From Grifola frondosa (taxonomy: Eukaryota; Basidiomycota; Agaricomycetes; Polyporales; Grifolaceae), in contig LUGG01000003.1 of assembly GCA_001683735.1 (NCBI GenBank), positions 1,054,001 to 1,118,000 on the forward strand: a stretch of 64,000 nucleotides of DNA, read 5' to 3'. The position numbers and the translations under genes were made by a program. Positions within the stretch are counted from its first letter, which is position 1; every line of letters starts with the position of its first letter. The notes below the pieces were generated by a model. It made no database searches, was not told the origin of the DNA, and worked only from the letters and a program-made list of their open reading frames with translations. Below, in pieces: positions 20,680 to 32,470 of the stretch.

Positions 20680-23462
20680 CTACGCATACGCCGCCTCCGA
20701 GGAACCCGCAAGTTCACTGAAACCATAGTTCTCCCCCTTGACGAACGCGCGTGTACACTGAGCCATCGTCACGGACCTAAACAAGTTCATTAAATTGGGA
20801 ATTCTACGTTAGAATAAGAAGATACTCACGCTCTGGATATAGGGTCTGTCTGGTAGAAGTTGTCAATGGGCTTCGTGAAGGGCTTTCCGGATGCTTTAGC
20901 GTTCGCGGTGCCGCTGACAATAGTTTTCAATCCGGCGAGGGCGACATCCACTGATGTCGGCTCAATCGCGTCGTAGCGGAGGAGGGTCGGCGAGATTTCC
21001 CACATGCGATCTCTCAGGCTAAGGATATCATCATATGGAAGAGGGGATCCGACGACTTCAGATAATGCGCTACAAATGCGTCAATTTAGCACAACACACA
21101 GCGCATATGGGAAGAACATACCGGACAATCTTCCAGTCCTCACGAGAAGCTCCTGGCGGCGGTACAGCAGCCCGACCCAGTTGTGAACGGCCTTCAGTAT
21201 TCACCCAAATTGTGGACTTCTCGGTGTATGCAACACCGGGCAAGACGACATCAGCGAGCTGCGCGCCCAAGTCACCGTGATGTCCCTGGTAGACCACGAA
21301 TGCGTCCTGGGGATGCTCTTGGGATCAATCTCGTCCGCGTTCAGGAGGTAAACGAACTTGGGCTTCGCTGCCGAAGCTTTCTTCGACGGGACGAAGCCAA
21401 TATCATATGCAGCAGGACGAGAGGCGACCTACAGAGGAGTCAATACCAGCAGCTAACATGCCTCATGGGATAGAACACACCCGATGGAGTACACTGAAAC
21501 CGTTCCACTCCGGTGTCACCATCCGGCTCTTATTCGCCTTAACATACTTCGCAAATGCATTGTAAACCGCAGCGCCATCAGGATGCTCGGCCAATGCGCT
21601 TCCGAGGATGATCAAAGGCTTCTTGGCAGCCTTGAACTTCTCCGCGAACGCACCCTTGCCTGCGACGAAGTCCGCAACTGCCTTCGCGTCCGCACCAAGG
21701 TACTCATAGCCGTACGCAGTGTCGACGCGCTCACCGATGAGTCCGACTTCGAGGTTGGTGTGCAACCAACTCTTCCGAATACGGGAATTAAGTACGGCAG
21801 CTTCGTGACGAGGGTTGCTTCCAACTAGCAAGATCACATCTGCCTCCTCTATGCCGGGATTGTCGAGTTGAATAGATAATTCGAGCGGACATCCACAGCA
21901 TGTACAGGGCAGCGTGACCACCAACGCTGTCAAGAGTGAGGTTGTCGGAGCCGAGACGGTTAATGAAGTCCTTGAGCGCTACCAGGGTTTCCGTATCCGC
22001 GAAGTGGCCAGCGACAGCCTGTATCTCGTCACCCTTGGCACCGGAGGTGGTCAGCCCGTTAGCAATAGCGGTAAGCGCGTCCTCCCAAGTCGCCGACACA
22101 AATCGGTCTCCCTGCTTGATGAGAGGAACAGTCAGCCGCTGCGACCTGAGACCGTCATATGCATATCGCGTCTTGTCACTGATCCATTCCTCGTTGACAT
22201 CATCGTTGGGACGCGGCTGGACGCGCATGACGACTTGTCCTCTTGAGTCGACACGGATATTGGAACCAACAGCATCCATGACGTCGATCGAGTCGGTGTG
22301 TTTCAACTCCCACGATCTTGCATGGAACGCGTAAGGTTTGCTAGTGAGAGCGCCGACGGGGCACAGGTCGACGACATTGCCAGAAAGCTCAGAATCCATC
22401 GTCTTCTCCACGTACGTGCCAATCTGCAAGTCATTTCCACGTCCTGTCGTACCAAACTCCTCGACGCCAGCCACCTCGTTGGCGAACCTAACACACCGGG
22501 TGCATTGAATGCAACGGTTCATAGACGTCTTCACCAATGGCCCGAGATCCTTATCTTCAACGGCGCGCTTGCCCACAATCTCGTGGAAGCGAGTGCGGTC
22601 CGCACCATAGCGCATAGACTGATCTTGAAGGTCGCATTCGCCTCCCTGATCGCAGATAGGGCAGTCCAAAGGATGGTTGGAGAGCAAGAACTCCATAACC
22701 CCCTCACTTCGACGCACAAAGATCAATGTCAGCCATGTCGATGGGCTAATATGGATATTCACTCACCGTGCTTCATGGACCAAAGGAGTGTTCGTGTGCA
22801 CCTTGGAGCCGGGCATGGCAGGCATGGCACTGAGACCACTTTCAATACGATGTTTCAACAAACATACGAGACTTACCATGAAGCCACCGGTTTTGGAGAA
22901 CGTTCAACTTCTACCAAGCACATACTAAGAAAAGAAGTTCAAATATCTCCAATATCCAGTCTGTAGGAATATATATATACATACCGACAATTTCCTGCAA
23001 TCGCTAATCTTTATATGCTCATGAGTTAGTTCTCAATCGTTTCGTGAACAAATGGACGAAAACATGCCTGTCGTGATAACAGAAGCTGGAGAAGGTAATC
23101 AGATCCAGTCCAATAAATGCCCCCACAAATCGAACGTACCGCGGAATTGTTGCCCCAGCAGCCTCGCATGCTTGAATCAACGCCGAACCTGTACCAGATT
23201 GAGTACAAACCCTTCGAGGGCGGCTGTGGGCGCGTACCCTGAGGCACCGTTACTTCTTTCCCATCGACGGTAAGAGTGATGTCCGCCTGAAGCGCAGACG
23301 TGGAGGCGAATGTTCGACGGCCTTGTAGGATGACGTTAAGAGAAAATTGAATGAATGCGACGCGCCGACAGCTATCTTGTAGTGCATACCTCGAGAGGAA
23401 ACGACTTTGGAGAGTATGCCCACCGACGAGGGCTTCGACGCCGACGACACCAGCCTCAGCAT
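20680..23462 (-). CDS. NDUFS1: NADH:ubiquinone oxidoreductase 75-kDa subunit (complex I)
   Basis: Iron-sulfur subunit of the complex I peripheral arm in the mitochondrial matrix. Start at 23462: [20 protein letters not shown], a basic presequence, then RRTFASTS and [17 protein letters not shown]. The 2Fe-2S ferredoxin domain is spread over tiny exons ([33 protein letters not shown]). Next: [36 protein letters not shown] (4Fe-4S ligands), [20 protein letters not shown], then the molybdopterin-like domain ([20 protein letters not shown]) and C-terminus [18 protein letters not shown] before TAG at 20682-20680. One intron (23067-23009) has a GC donor. At least two single-base shifts occur near 21853-21915 (around DSVGGH and [12 protein letters not shown]). 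For an essential respiratory gene these point to assembly error. Confidence 0.95.
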
Positions 23463-23848
23463 GGTTCACGCCGGTGAACTTTCAAGAAAGATTGGGCAGA
23501 GACGTGCTCGTCGGCGTACACGTTGAGCAGCCAGCAAGGGAAATTGCAATCGACGCGCTCGACGTGCAACACGATGACCAAACTCCGGCCTTCGCCGAAC
23601 GCGCAACCGTCAAATTCTGATTGGTTCTGTACTTTGTTGACCAAATATCCATTTGTAAATGTATATCTGTCTGGTAAGTACTATTTCTGCGAGAAGACTA
23701 AGTATCGAGTCGATAGCTACATGAAAACTTGCTACAGGTACAAAGCATCGATCTAATAGTACAGTAATTACAGCGACCGAAGTCCAGAGCATATATGAAA
23801 GCAAGTAACTAAGAAGGAACAGGGAACAGCCAGGAGATCATGCATAGT

Positions 23849-25386
23849 TCAAGGGACATATACCGCTAAGAGAACATTGACAACAAGTTTCTCGAGTTCT
23901 CCCGTCGCTGACACGAACGGCATCCGCTCCTTGGAGATCAGGCCGGGGAATGTTACGACGTCCGAGAGGATCATGATATCTGTATCAGATAGAGGTACCG
24001 CGCCGCTCTTTTCCACCCTTGCCCTCAGGCTGAATTCGTCGGGCTCTTCCTCTCCAGGTTCCGACCCGTGCTAAACGGTCCACGCACAGCTGGTATCCGA
24101 TTACCGTTCAGGATGGAAGACGGCATGCGGGATCCGGTTGGGCTGTCGGCCACATCGTTCGCGAATTCAACCGTCTGATCGATAGCCCAAATGTAGCCGC
24201 CTGCTGTCCAGCTAAGTTCTGGTGCCAGTTTGTAGAGCTTGAGGGCATGGTACAAAATCGAATCCCCTCCCTTCAGCTGAAGGACGTCTGTTCAGAATAC
24301 AGCGATAACAAGAGGTTTGGGGTGAATACTCACGTGAGGAACTAGCGATTCCGCCAAAACGTCAGCTGGGTTCACGCCATAGTCGCCCGAAAGATAGAAG
24401 CCAATGCGACGTCCACGAGACATGTTAAGCACTGGTGAAAGCATGTCAAGGAACTGGTCGCTCGGCGTGATGAGAGGGTCCGGATGGATACCAGCAGGGC
24501 CAAACGTCTTCAGCTGCACTGCATAGGAAATCGTGATCCTACATCCGTTCCGCACGGCCTCCATCTCGTAGTCGCAATCAGCCATGAACGCCGTCCACTC
24601 CATGTCCCCACCCTTCCCACCGCGACCATAGAACTTATCCTCAGCTCCCTCCGCATTCCTTACTACAAGGGCACCGCCGCGAAATCGCACGGGAAGGGTC
24701 ACCACAATCGTAGCGATTCGATTATCAATGGCACGCGGCTGAACAGTCACTGCATTACCCTTCAGCCACACTTCGAGTCTATCTCGGATGGCTGTAAGGT
24801 AATGGCCGACTGGCAAAGAAGGGAAGAGTGTATTGCGAACGGCCTCGAGGATTGGATGGTTAGCGATCTCAAGCGTAGTTGTCAAGGGTAGGTTTGGCGG
24901 AAAATAAAGAGTCTCATTCTCCGCATAACCCTCAGCGCCAGACAATAAATGGGGTCTACACGCTGCGATGAGGACATCCAGTGCCGGGGGCATGTCAAAG
25001 TCGATGTCGACGGGGAAGTCCAATGAGTAAGTAATGCCGCCCTGCTTCATACGGTCAGTTCCGTTATTATGCGAGAACACAGTACTCGCCTGTGAACGAA
25101 AGAACAGGGTGAGGTTGGCTGGATCTATGGGTATTTGCCCAGATACAGCAAACGGGCGAGTTTTTGCGTTAATTAGCGCCGATATGTTGGCCCGATATAC
25201 CGCTTCATTATCATACTCAGGAGATGTTCTCGACGAGCGGGCTTTGGAGGGTAGTGGCACCTTGCCGGTCATATTGTGCTCTACCTCAAAATCCGACATG
25301 CTTTGGTTCCGAGGGAAGTGGAGACCGTCTGAGTATCGACTAGAAGCCGAGGGCGAAGACATTACGGATATTGATGAGAGAGGCAT
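23849..25386 (-). CDS. 2OG-Fe(II)-oxygenase-like fungal protein
   Basis: Large uncharacterised fungal protein. A long first open frame (start candidate 25386, MPLSSISVMSSPSASSRYSD; a second ATG at 25362) contains IVVTLPVRFRGGALVVRNAE, EWTAFMADCDYEMEAVRNGC and RITISYAVQL. This matches the core of a fungal family related to prolyl-hydroxylase-type oxygenases, where the second segment usually reads D-C-E-H-E-V; here the His is Tyr. Later exons give GGDSILYHALKLYKLAPELS and, in the last part, VPLSDTDIMILSDVVTFPGL. The stop is at 23851-23849; frames between about 24070 and 24130 are unclear. If the Fe ligands are truly lost it would be a non-enzymatic member. Substrate unknown. Confidence 0.55.
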
Positions 25387-26260
25387 AGTGGAACGGAGGC
25401 GCAAAAAGGTTCGTAGCCTTAAGCTCGCCCAATTCCAACCAAAGTCTTATGACGACGAGCGACAAAGAATCGCGGAAGGTTTCTCCGAGACACGCCCATG
25501 CAACGTGTTCTCCGAGATGGGTCATCAGGCAGAGATTGATTGAGCAGACCAAGAATCCTCAGCAGTGGACGATTGGAAGATAGCATAGAATGTCGCGCTC
25601 TATTCTTGGAGAACAGCCCAGAAGCTGTCAGTACCATACCACTGACAGAGAACTTCAGAAATCACAGCGGTCTGTTCGAATAAAGTGATGCGCTTACCGA
25701 CTACATAATTGAACGAACGCTGAGCTTGGAGCTGATTGAACATCACAGTCCAGACCGCTCGAGCGCAACCTGCCAACGTGAAACTGTTAGTCCTACAACC
25801 GCAGACTCACCCCTTTTGTTGAGCGATTGCGCATCCGCCACGAGGATTCGGCGTGTTCGAGGTATCTCGGTTGATTCCCAGAGGCGACCTGGTCACTTGC
25901 TCACGGATCCAGCCAAACCCTGATAAATCCGGCAACTTATCGAGTGATGATGTCCCACCAGCTGAAATAGAATCAACCGCATGACGATATACATACACAA
26001 GAGGTCCTCACGGTGAACACTATATGGTGGTGCAGACAAATTGGTGCCTAATCGAAGTTGAAGTTGAAGTAGAAGTCTCGAAACAATTTGAATGACGCGT
26101 ACGGCAGCATTGCATATAACGCTTTAATGATTACTCCGACTGATAAAACCAGCCGAAAGCCTACAATACTCAGAAGCAGTAATACATAAGATATTTCTAA
26201 GGTCCTGTCATCGCAGCAAGCACCAAGAGTATCCGAAAAATCCACTAGCCAAAAGTATAT
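25387..26260. other. Intergenic stretch, no gene recognised
   Basis: About 870 bp with only short frames. Presumably contains the promoter of the minus-strand gene to the left. Confidence 0.45.
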
Positions 26261-28467
26261 TCATAATGTAAAGTTCATAGAGTCCCTGTCATCCGACCAT
26301 AATCTCGCATACTCTAAGCAGAGCCTGTACACGTAGGCTGACAGCATGTGAAGATCAGCGGCGGTAGGCGCACACAAGAAAGACGAATACGTACCTTCCA
26401 TATCCACTCGTCTTCCAATCGTGCGTTTCCACTGCTTTCCTGCCCGCGCGATCCGCCGCAGCCGCCGATCACCATCAATGGTGTGCTTTTTCCCTGCGGG
26501 TAGATTGAGAACAGTGGCATTGGCGGCTTGCAAGGTGGAGTCTGTCGCTCCAGAAAAGAATGCGTGGATATTGTAGATTTCGGAATATGATTGAGACAAG
26601 GGGATGTAGTGCAACCTGTGGAGAATATGTCAAAGAAAATATGCCGCTCCATGTTATGTCCAGACTGACCAAGGTTGAATCCAATCAGAAAAGAATTCTC
26701 GATACACAGTCGCCTTCATTACCGCGCTGTCTGACTCCATGAAGGAGAAAAATCTTCCAGAGTAGCCCATGCCGTCGAGATCAACGAGGTACTTATGTTT
26801 CCAATGATCACCCAAATTGACGCCGCCGTCATCGAAACGATGGGCATTGATCAAGGCCTCAAGGCCACCAGGGAAGTTGCTGTGATCCACTACATTAACG
26901 AATGCAACATCCATGATTTCATCGTTCAGTGACGCAGCAGGAACATCTGCGTATACGTAGTTCTTGGAGCCTGGTGGGTCGGCAAACACGATCGTCCGGT
27001 TCGCGGAAGACTTATCGCTCGCCATCCTAACAAACCTGCACGACCAGTGTGAGCTAGCATGCAAATTCGTGGACTGGATACGGACCTATGTCGTTGATAC
27101 TGCGCTGCAAAACCAGGGGGCGAGCTACCTCCACCAGTAGAGGCACCTCTCCAGAAAATCTTATCATTCTTCAGCTCCCAAGGGGTTTCCATATGATCAA
27201 CTTCCTTGAGTTCCAGATTGACGGAATCCCAGCCATAAGTGTATCGTCTTGTCTGAGCATAATAATAGTGACTCGGTATCCGGATATCCTGGAATTTAGA
27301 CGCTTTTGCGGGGGAAAACATGGGAAATAGGGCGGGAATCGTCCTCCAATCAGAAAAGAAATGGCCCTGATTGTAATGAGCCCATGGATTTTGGCAGTAG
27401 GAGTAGTTTCCAGCAATGTCTGATGCGAATACAAATTCTTCGCTGCGGGCCGAGAGCTGACTTGTTTTGTTGGTTGAAGACGCGCGAAAGGAGCTGAAGA
27501 GGCGACGAGCCGAAGAGTGTGGTGGACATGTACGACGATATGCTTCCCAAACATTCCTCCCCCCCCTCCAATCAGGAGAGTACATGGCAGTAAATTGGGT
27601 GTGCACGGCGTCTGAGAAATGCTCAGGGTTAAAGAACACAGTATGCGGGGCATAACCCACCTATATCGCTCTGCATAGTCAGATTGGATCGTATTCTCCG
27701 TTCCCATGGTACAAGAATTCGCCCCTCGGCCATTGCATTGACGGGGAATTCTATGTCCGGAAGCTATGGATGATATTAACATTAATGGATGTTCTTATTG
27801 ACGTAGAATAGGGAGGAGATTCACCTTGTCTTGGAACTTCTCCAGCATCGACAGGAAACCTTTGGCACGCGCACTAACTTCTGAGCCAACCACAAGTCCA
27901 TCCTTGACGTTGACAGCAGTAGATCGGCCGTCTTTGACACTTACAATATCGACCGACGGTAGATGACCCGCCTAAGAAGATATTAAGGGAGCATACCTTG
28001 GTTTGCGATAAACACATACCAGCGAGGCTCTTCGTCGCAACTCTTCCGCAGGCATTTCCCAAAAGGGCGCCATATCCTCATTGATGCTGTCGTACTCGTC
28101 AATCATCAGGACATGGTTATCCTTGACAAACCGCCACCAGTCATCGAATCCTCGAGGAGGGTCTCTCTCATATCTCCGCTGGTACTCCCTGACTGCATCT
28201 TGGAGTGTCTGGCTTTGTCTTGACAGAAGCTTGCGAAACTTGTCCTCTGCTTCCGTCATGAGTTTCGGAATTGGGTGCTCAGTGATGTGAGGTCTCCCAT
28301 CCCCTCTCCCAAATGGTAGGAGACCCGAGGAGCGAACGACTAAGGGGTTGTCTGGAAAGTTGTCAACCTTTCCGCGGCGCGCTGCCCACAACCCTCCTGC
28401 ATGAACATCACTAGAACAGCTGTAATGAAGAGTATACCCTTCTTCTGATTCGACAGTCCGTCGTACA
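26261..28467 (-). CDS. GT90 (CAP10-like) glycosyltransferase, type II membrane protein
   Basis: Glycosyltransferase family 90, related to Cryptococcus CAP10/CAS33-type xylosyltransferases and animal protein O-glucosyltransferases; expected in the Golgi. Start at 28467, MYDGLSNQKKGILFITAVLV: a short cytosolic tail and a signal anchor. Then FDDWWRFVKDNHVLMIDEYD, MAPFWEMPAEELRRRASL, VDIVSVKDGRS, FVFASDIAGNYSYCQNPWAH, the catalytic region DKIFWRGASTGG and HKYLVDLDGMGYSGRFFSFM, MKATVYREFFSDWIQPW, and C-terminal LEYARLWSDDRDSMNFTL before TGA (26263-26261). Several short introns. One base appears missing near 28403-28410, just after the membrane segment. The acceptor or donor sugar cannot be told. 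Confidence 0.85.
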
Positions 28468-28861
28468 TTCTGACAGAGGGACCAGGCACGGCCTTAGATC
28501 GACTGCTAGTATTTTAGGTCACTGGTCCACGCGTTGACAATTGAAAACTGCTGCTTCGTTTGCTGAAAAAGAGTGTACTGAGCAGGGCGCAGGGGTATAG
28601 TCCAAGTGGTGCGGTGAAAGTCACAGTGAGAGCACTTTAAAGTGATAGCAACGCCCAAATGATTAGTTTCTTGATTTCAATATTTACGCATAGCATTCAA
28701 GTTGGTAATTATTTGATTGTTAAATATATATATCATCTGCATACGTTGATTGTACATTACCTTGAATAATACCAATAATACCCAATACCGAGGACTGCGG
28801 CGGTATTCCTGACTGATTTCCCAACGCCGCTTGCCTTGTCTTTCTTCCTTTCTCCATCGCC
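28468..28861. promoter_or_regulatory. Divergent promoter region, GT90 / AMSH genes
   Basis: 394 bp between two start codons pointing away from each other, so it must hold both promoters and 5' UTRs. No clear TATA box or terminator was identified. Confidence 0.45.
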
Positions 28862-31338
28862 ATGAGCGCCACTGTATACCCCAGTCACTCGAGGACAGTC
28901 CCAGGATTTAATTCTGGTCCTTCTAATAACTATCGCCCTGCGACGATCGCTGAACTTGCTGCTCAAGCTCAAGACAACCTATGGGATCCGAGCAAGGGTC
29001 TAAAGCATTGGTTACGCACCGCAGAGAAGGCCCGTAGGACCGCCGAGGCATACGTGGAAGCCAGGAATTTCGAGCGTGCATTTGTTGAGTATGCTAAGGC
29101 TGCCACCATTGTCCTTGAGAAACTTCCCAGCCATCCGGAATACCAGACTCTCTTAAATGCAGATCAACGGCATAACCTAGGCATGGTGAGTAGCATCGTG
29201 GTTTCAGAATGTTAATCTTTCCGAAGTTTCTGACGTATAGTGCGTCGACTCGATCTACATCAGAATGGACAAGACATCCTCGATAGCCTCAGCCAGCTGA
29301 AGCCGATGCTCGTAGAGCGGTATGAGCAGTGGCAAGCTCAGGAAAAGAATAGTCCGCTTCCTAGTCGTCCCTCAACGGCAGGCTCTGAGCTCAGTGCACA
29401 AGAGACAGGTCTACGGCGACGAGACGAACAGCTTCGCACGCAAGAGCAAGAGCGCGCCAGTCAGGCATTGGAGGCGGCGCGCAGGGAGGAAGAGTGGAAG
29501 CGCGATGAGCTCTCGCGGCGGGTAGCCGAAGAGAGAGATCGGAACTCTCGGGAGGAAGCTGCGTGGTATCGTCAGATGCAGGCCAAACGTAGAGAAGAAG
29601 CGGCTGCGGCTGCGGACGCGAGGCGGGCTGCGGAGGCTCTGGATCTGGCAGAGCGGGAGCGTGCTGTACATGATGAGGAAGAGAGGTCGAGGAGGAAAGC
29701 GGCGGCGGATGAGAAGCGAAGACAGGAACAAGAAGGAATCGTGCGTCGACAACAAGAAGCTGAGGCGGCAGCGCGTGCTGTGCGCCAGGATATAGTGACG
29801 AGATTATCTCCTGTCCCACCTGCAGCAAGTTCTTCAAGACGGACAGCTGATCAGGAAGCAAACGCACGGGATATTTCTGCGAGATCGGTGCATGCCCCGC
29901 AGCCCTCACGTCCATCGAATACAGCTCCATATGGCACTAGCAACGGTTTGTCCATCATGCCGCTCGAGAGCCCCTCACGATACGACGACGACTCGTCTAC
30001 TGATGTTGAAGGACTTGATCGCAAGATGTCATGGAACCGCCAAAGGCATACAGAAACTCCCACTAAGACAAGACACCCCGGGTACGTCACTAACTAGTTC
30101 CAGTTCGCTGAGCGACCAACCGGTTCCTTCTTACAGTGTCTCATACCCGCCACCCATCACTACAACATCCCCCGCGCCTCCAGAATTAGGACCCATTCGA
30201 TACCCTTCGCTGATGTCACAGCATCAATTGAAACAAGGATATGTACCGTCTCTACAGTCTATGTTCTCCGAGACGTCCAAGCCTCCAGCACCTGACTCTT
30301 CCCTCCTTTTCGAATCGAAAGCTAGCAGCGGTCTCTACTCAAATATTCTTCCACAGCCCTCTACCCCCGTGATCCCGCCATATCCGTCCCAGATGCCTGT
30401 TCCAGAACCACACGGCTCGTATTCCCACCCGCAGACAGGTTATCGAGGCCCATCGCCATCAGGCGCGCGTCCACCACCACATCCTCCCAAAGAAGCGCTG
30501 TATGGCCGAGTTTCTAACCCTCCACCAAGCTCAAGCTCGGCTGCGAGCTCGCGCGTCATTCCTGGAGGGTCAAATGATTCGTCCGTACGTGATCTTCGGA
30601 CGGTCAAGCTTCCTCGCGAGTGTCTGCAGAAGTTCCTTTCTATTGCAAGGGTGAATACCTTGCAGAATCGAGAAACGTGCGGGTTGCTACTCGGGAAGGA
30701 TAAGGGTAGCAAGTATGTGGTGACAACACTATTGATACCCAAGCAGCATTCAACGAGCGACACGTGCACGATGGACGAAGAGGAGCTGGTGCTGCAGTTC
30801 ACGGAGGAACGGCATCTGATTACTCTAGGATGGGTTAGTTTTTATTTTCTCAATCGTTCTTTTCGCTTACATGTATGAGCAGATACACACACATCCTACA
30901 CAATCATGTATGGATTTATTTATCCTTTACCGGTATCATTAATCAAAGTCCTGACATATATCGGGAAGGTTTCATGTCCTCGGTTGATCTGCACACACAC
31001 TCTGGGTTCCAGCGTATGCTGCCAGAATCATTTGCGGTCGTCTGTGCTCCGTCTTCCACTCCAACGTATGCTTCTGTTTAGCGGTGTATTTCTTTAGATC
31101 TCACTCGTTCCTTCTATGTAGCTTTGGTATCTTCCGGCTGACTGATCCGCCCGGTCTGCAAACGATCTTACAGTGCAAAGCAAAGGAAGCCTTCCACCCC
31201 ATCCTGATACACCTATATACACGGTGGGTTTAATAACTATTCAATTCATTTTCAGAGAACTCATTCTCCTGCTAGGACTGCGACAATAGCCATGTGCAAA
31301 TGAAGGACATGTCGCTGGAAATTGTAGACCTTCGTTGA
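28862..31338 (+). CDS. AMSH/STAMBP-type JAMM deubiquitinase
   Basis: Zinc metallo-deubiquitinase acting on K63-linked chains at endosomes (ESCRT pathway). N-terminus TIAELAAQAQ to WLRTAEKARRTAEAYVEARN is a USP8-dimer/MIT-like helical domain; then a long Arg/Glu/Ala-rich coiled coil (about residues 130-300), a Pro/Ser-rich linker with PPPHPPKEALY, and the MPN+ domain: VKLPRECLQKFL, NRETCGLLLGKD, then across two introns (about 30836-30887 and 30917-30981) IHTHPTQSCFMSSVDLHTHS, with the JAMM His-x-His and Asp ligands. C-terminus SHVQMKDMSLEIVDLR before TGA at 31336-31338 matches the family end. Single-base gaps near 30073-30081 and 31195-31205 break the frame and look like assembly errors. Confidence 0.92.
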
Positions 31339-31761
31339 CGAGGATGCTTGTAATCCGACTGAGGATTATTCTTTATCCACCATGTTACCCTTGTTTGCAT
31401 TCATCATTTATCGTCACGCATTGCATTGTTTTCGCTGCTAGCTTATATATCCTGATGCAGCTGTTTGTACTCGCATTCGTTTACAATATACTCCCGACGC
31501 GCGAGCTCTTCCGTGACGCTTGACATCGACCAACAACAGTGCCGCAGCTCGCGCAGATCTTCTAGCACCTAGATCATCCTCGCCGGGTCTCCATGCTACC
31601 CTTACCTCCCGCATCGACGTTCAAACCTTGTAAATAGATTGCTATATCGTGGCGTCTGCTTCACATGGCTTACTTGTGGGTGAAACAAAATAGTCCGTTA
31701 CAAAATAGTCCAGTACAAAACAATGTGCATGATATCACGGAGGGACAGTCACTAAGGCACC
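31339..31761. other. Intergenic stretch
   Basis: 3' region between convergent genes; nothing recognised. Confidence 0.5.
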
Positions 31762-32070
31762 CTAGCGAAGCGCCGACCACACCTCGGGACTTGAGGGCAT
31801 CCACCAGTCGACCACTTCCTTGGTCCATTTCGCCTGTACGATGACCCACATAAGCTCGCCCGTCTCCTCGTCCCGAAGCTGAAACATGAGGTCCGGGCGC
31901 ATATGGTTGCCAGGGAAGAGGAAGGGGACGCCGTTCGGGTTGTGTAGAAATTGGATGACCTCCTCTGCGATCTTCGCCATACAGCCGAAATGGTCTGACA
32001 CTCCGCTATCCAGCGAGACGTTGAAACGTAACGGCGACTGAGATTCGCCGTCGAATTTCACTGCGACCAA
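31762..32070 (-). other. Open frame with possible PD-(D/E)XK nuclease-like motif, fragment
   Basis: An open frame contains MRPDLMFQLRDEETGELMWV followed by IVQAKW. The D..x(n)..QxK spacing is seen in restriction-endonuclease-like proteins and in hypothetical proteins near fungal repeats. The sequence just upstream (32070-32330, minus) has related open segments in other frames (NEIVLEELSIAIFL), so this may be the last exon of a broken gene. Function unknown. Confidence 0.35.
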
Positions 32071-32470
32071 GGTGAATTTCCTGCTCGCCCAGGATGGGGA
32101 GGGCCGCGCGAAGGGGAAAAAATATCATCCAGGCGGTTGTGCGTGTCCCCAAAGACACGCAGGAAGAAAAATAGCAATTGAGAGCTCTTCCAATACAATT
32201 TCGTTGCCGGAGTCTGATTCATCGACAAAGCTTTGGACGGTCCAACTTCTGCCGTTATCATTTTCCTGCCTGTTGAAGAAAGAACGTAGCGTTAGGGCCG
32301 CGGACTGTATCCGCATCCATAATGAACGATAATAAATGACGACAAGTGATGGTAAAGAGCAAGGACCTAACAGGCTCTAATAGAATCAGGAGGAGTAGTA
32401 TTCATCTCCACCTTACGTAACGGAATGACCACTGTCGAACTCGCCGCTTGTGTATGCGCGGCGATCGAAA

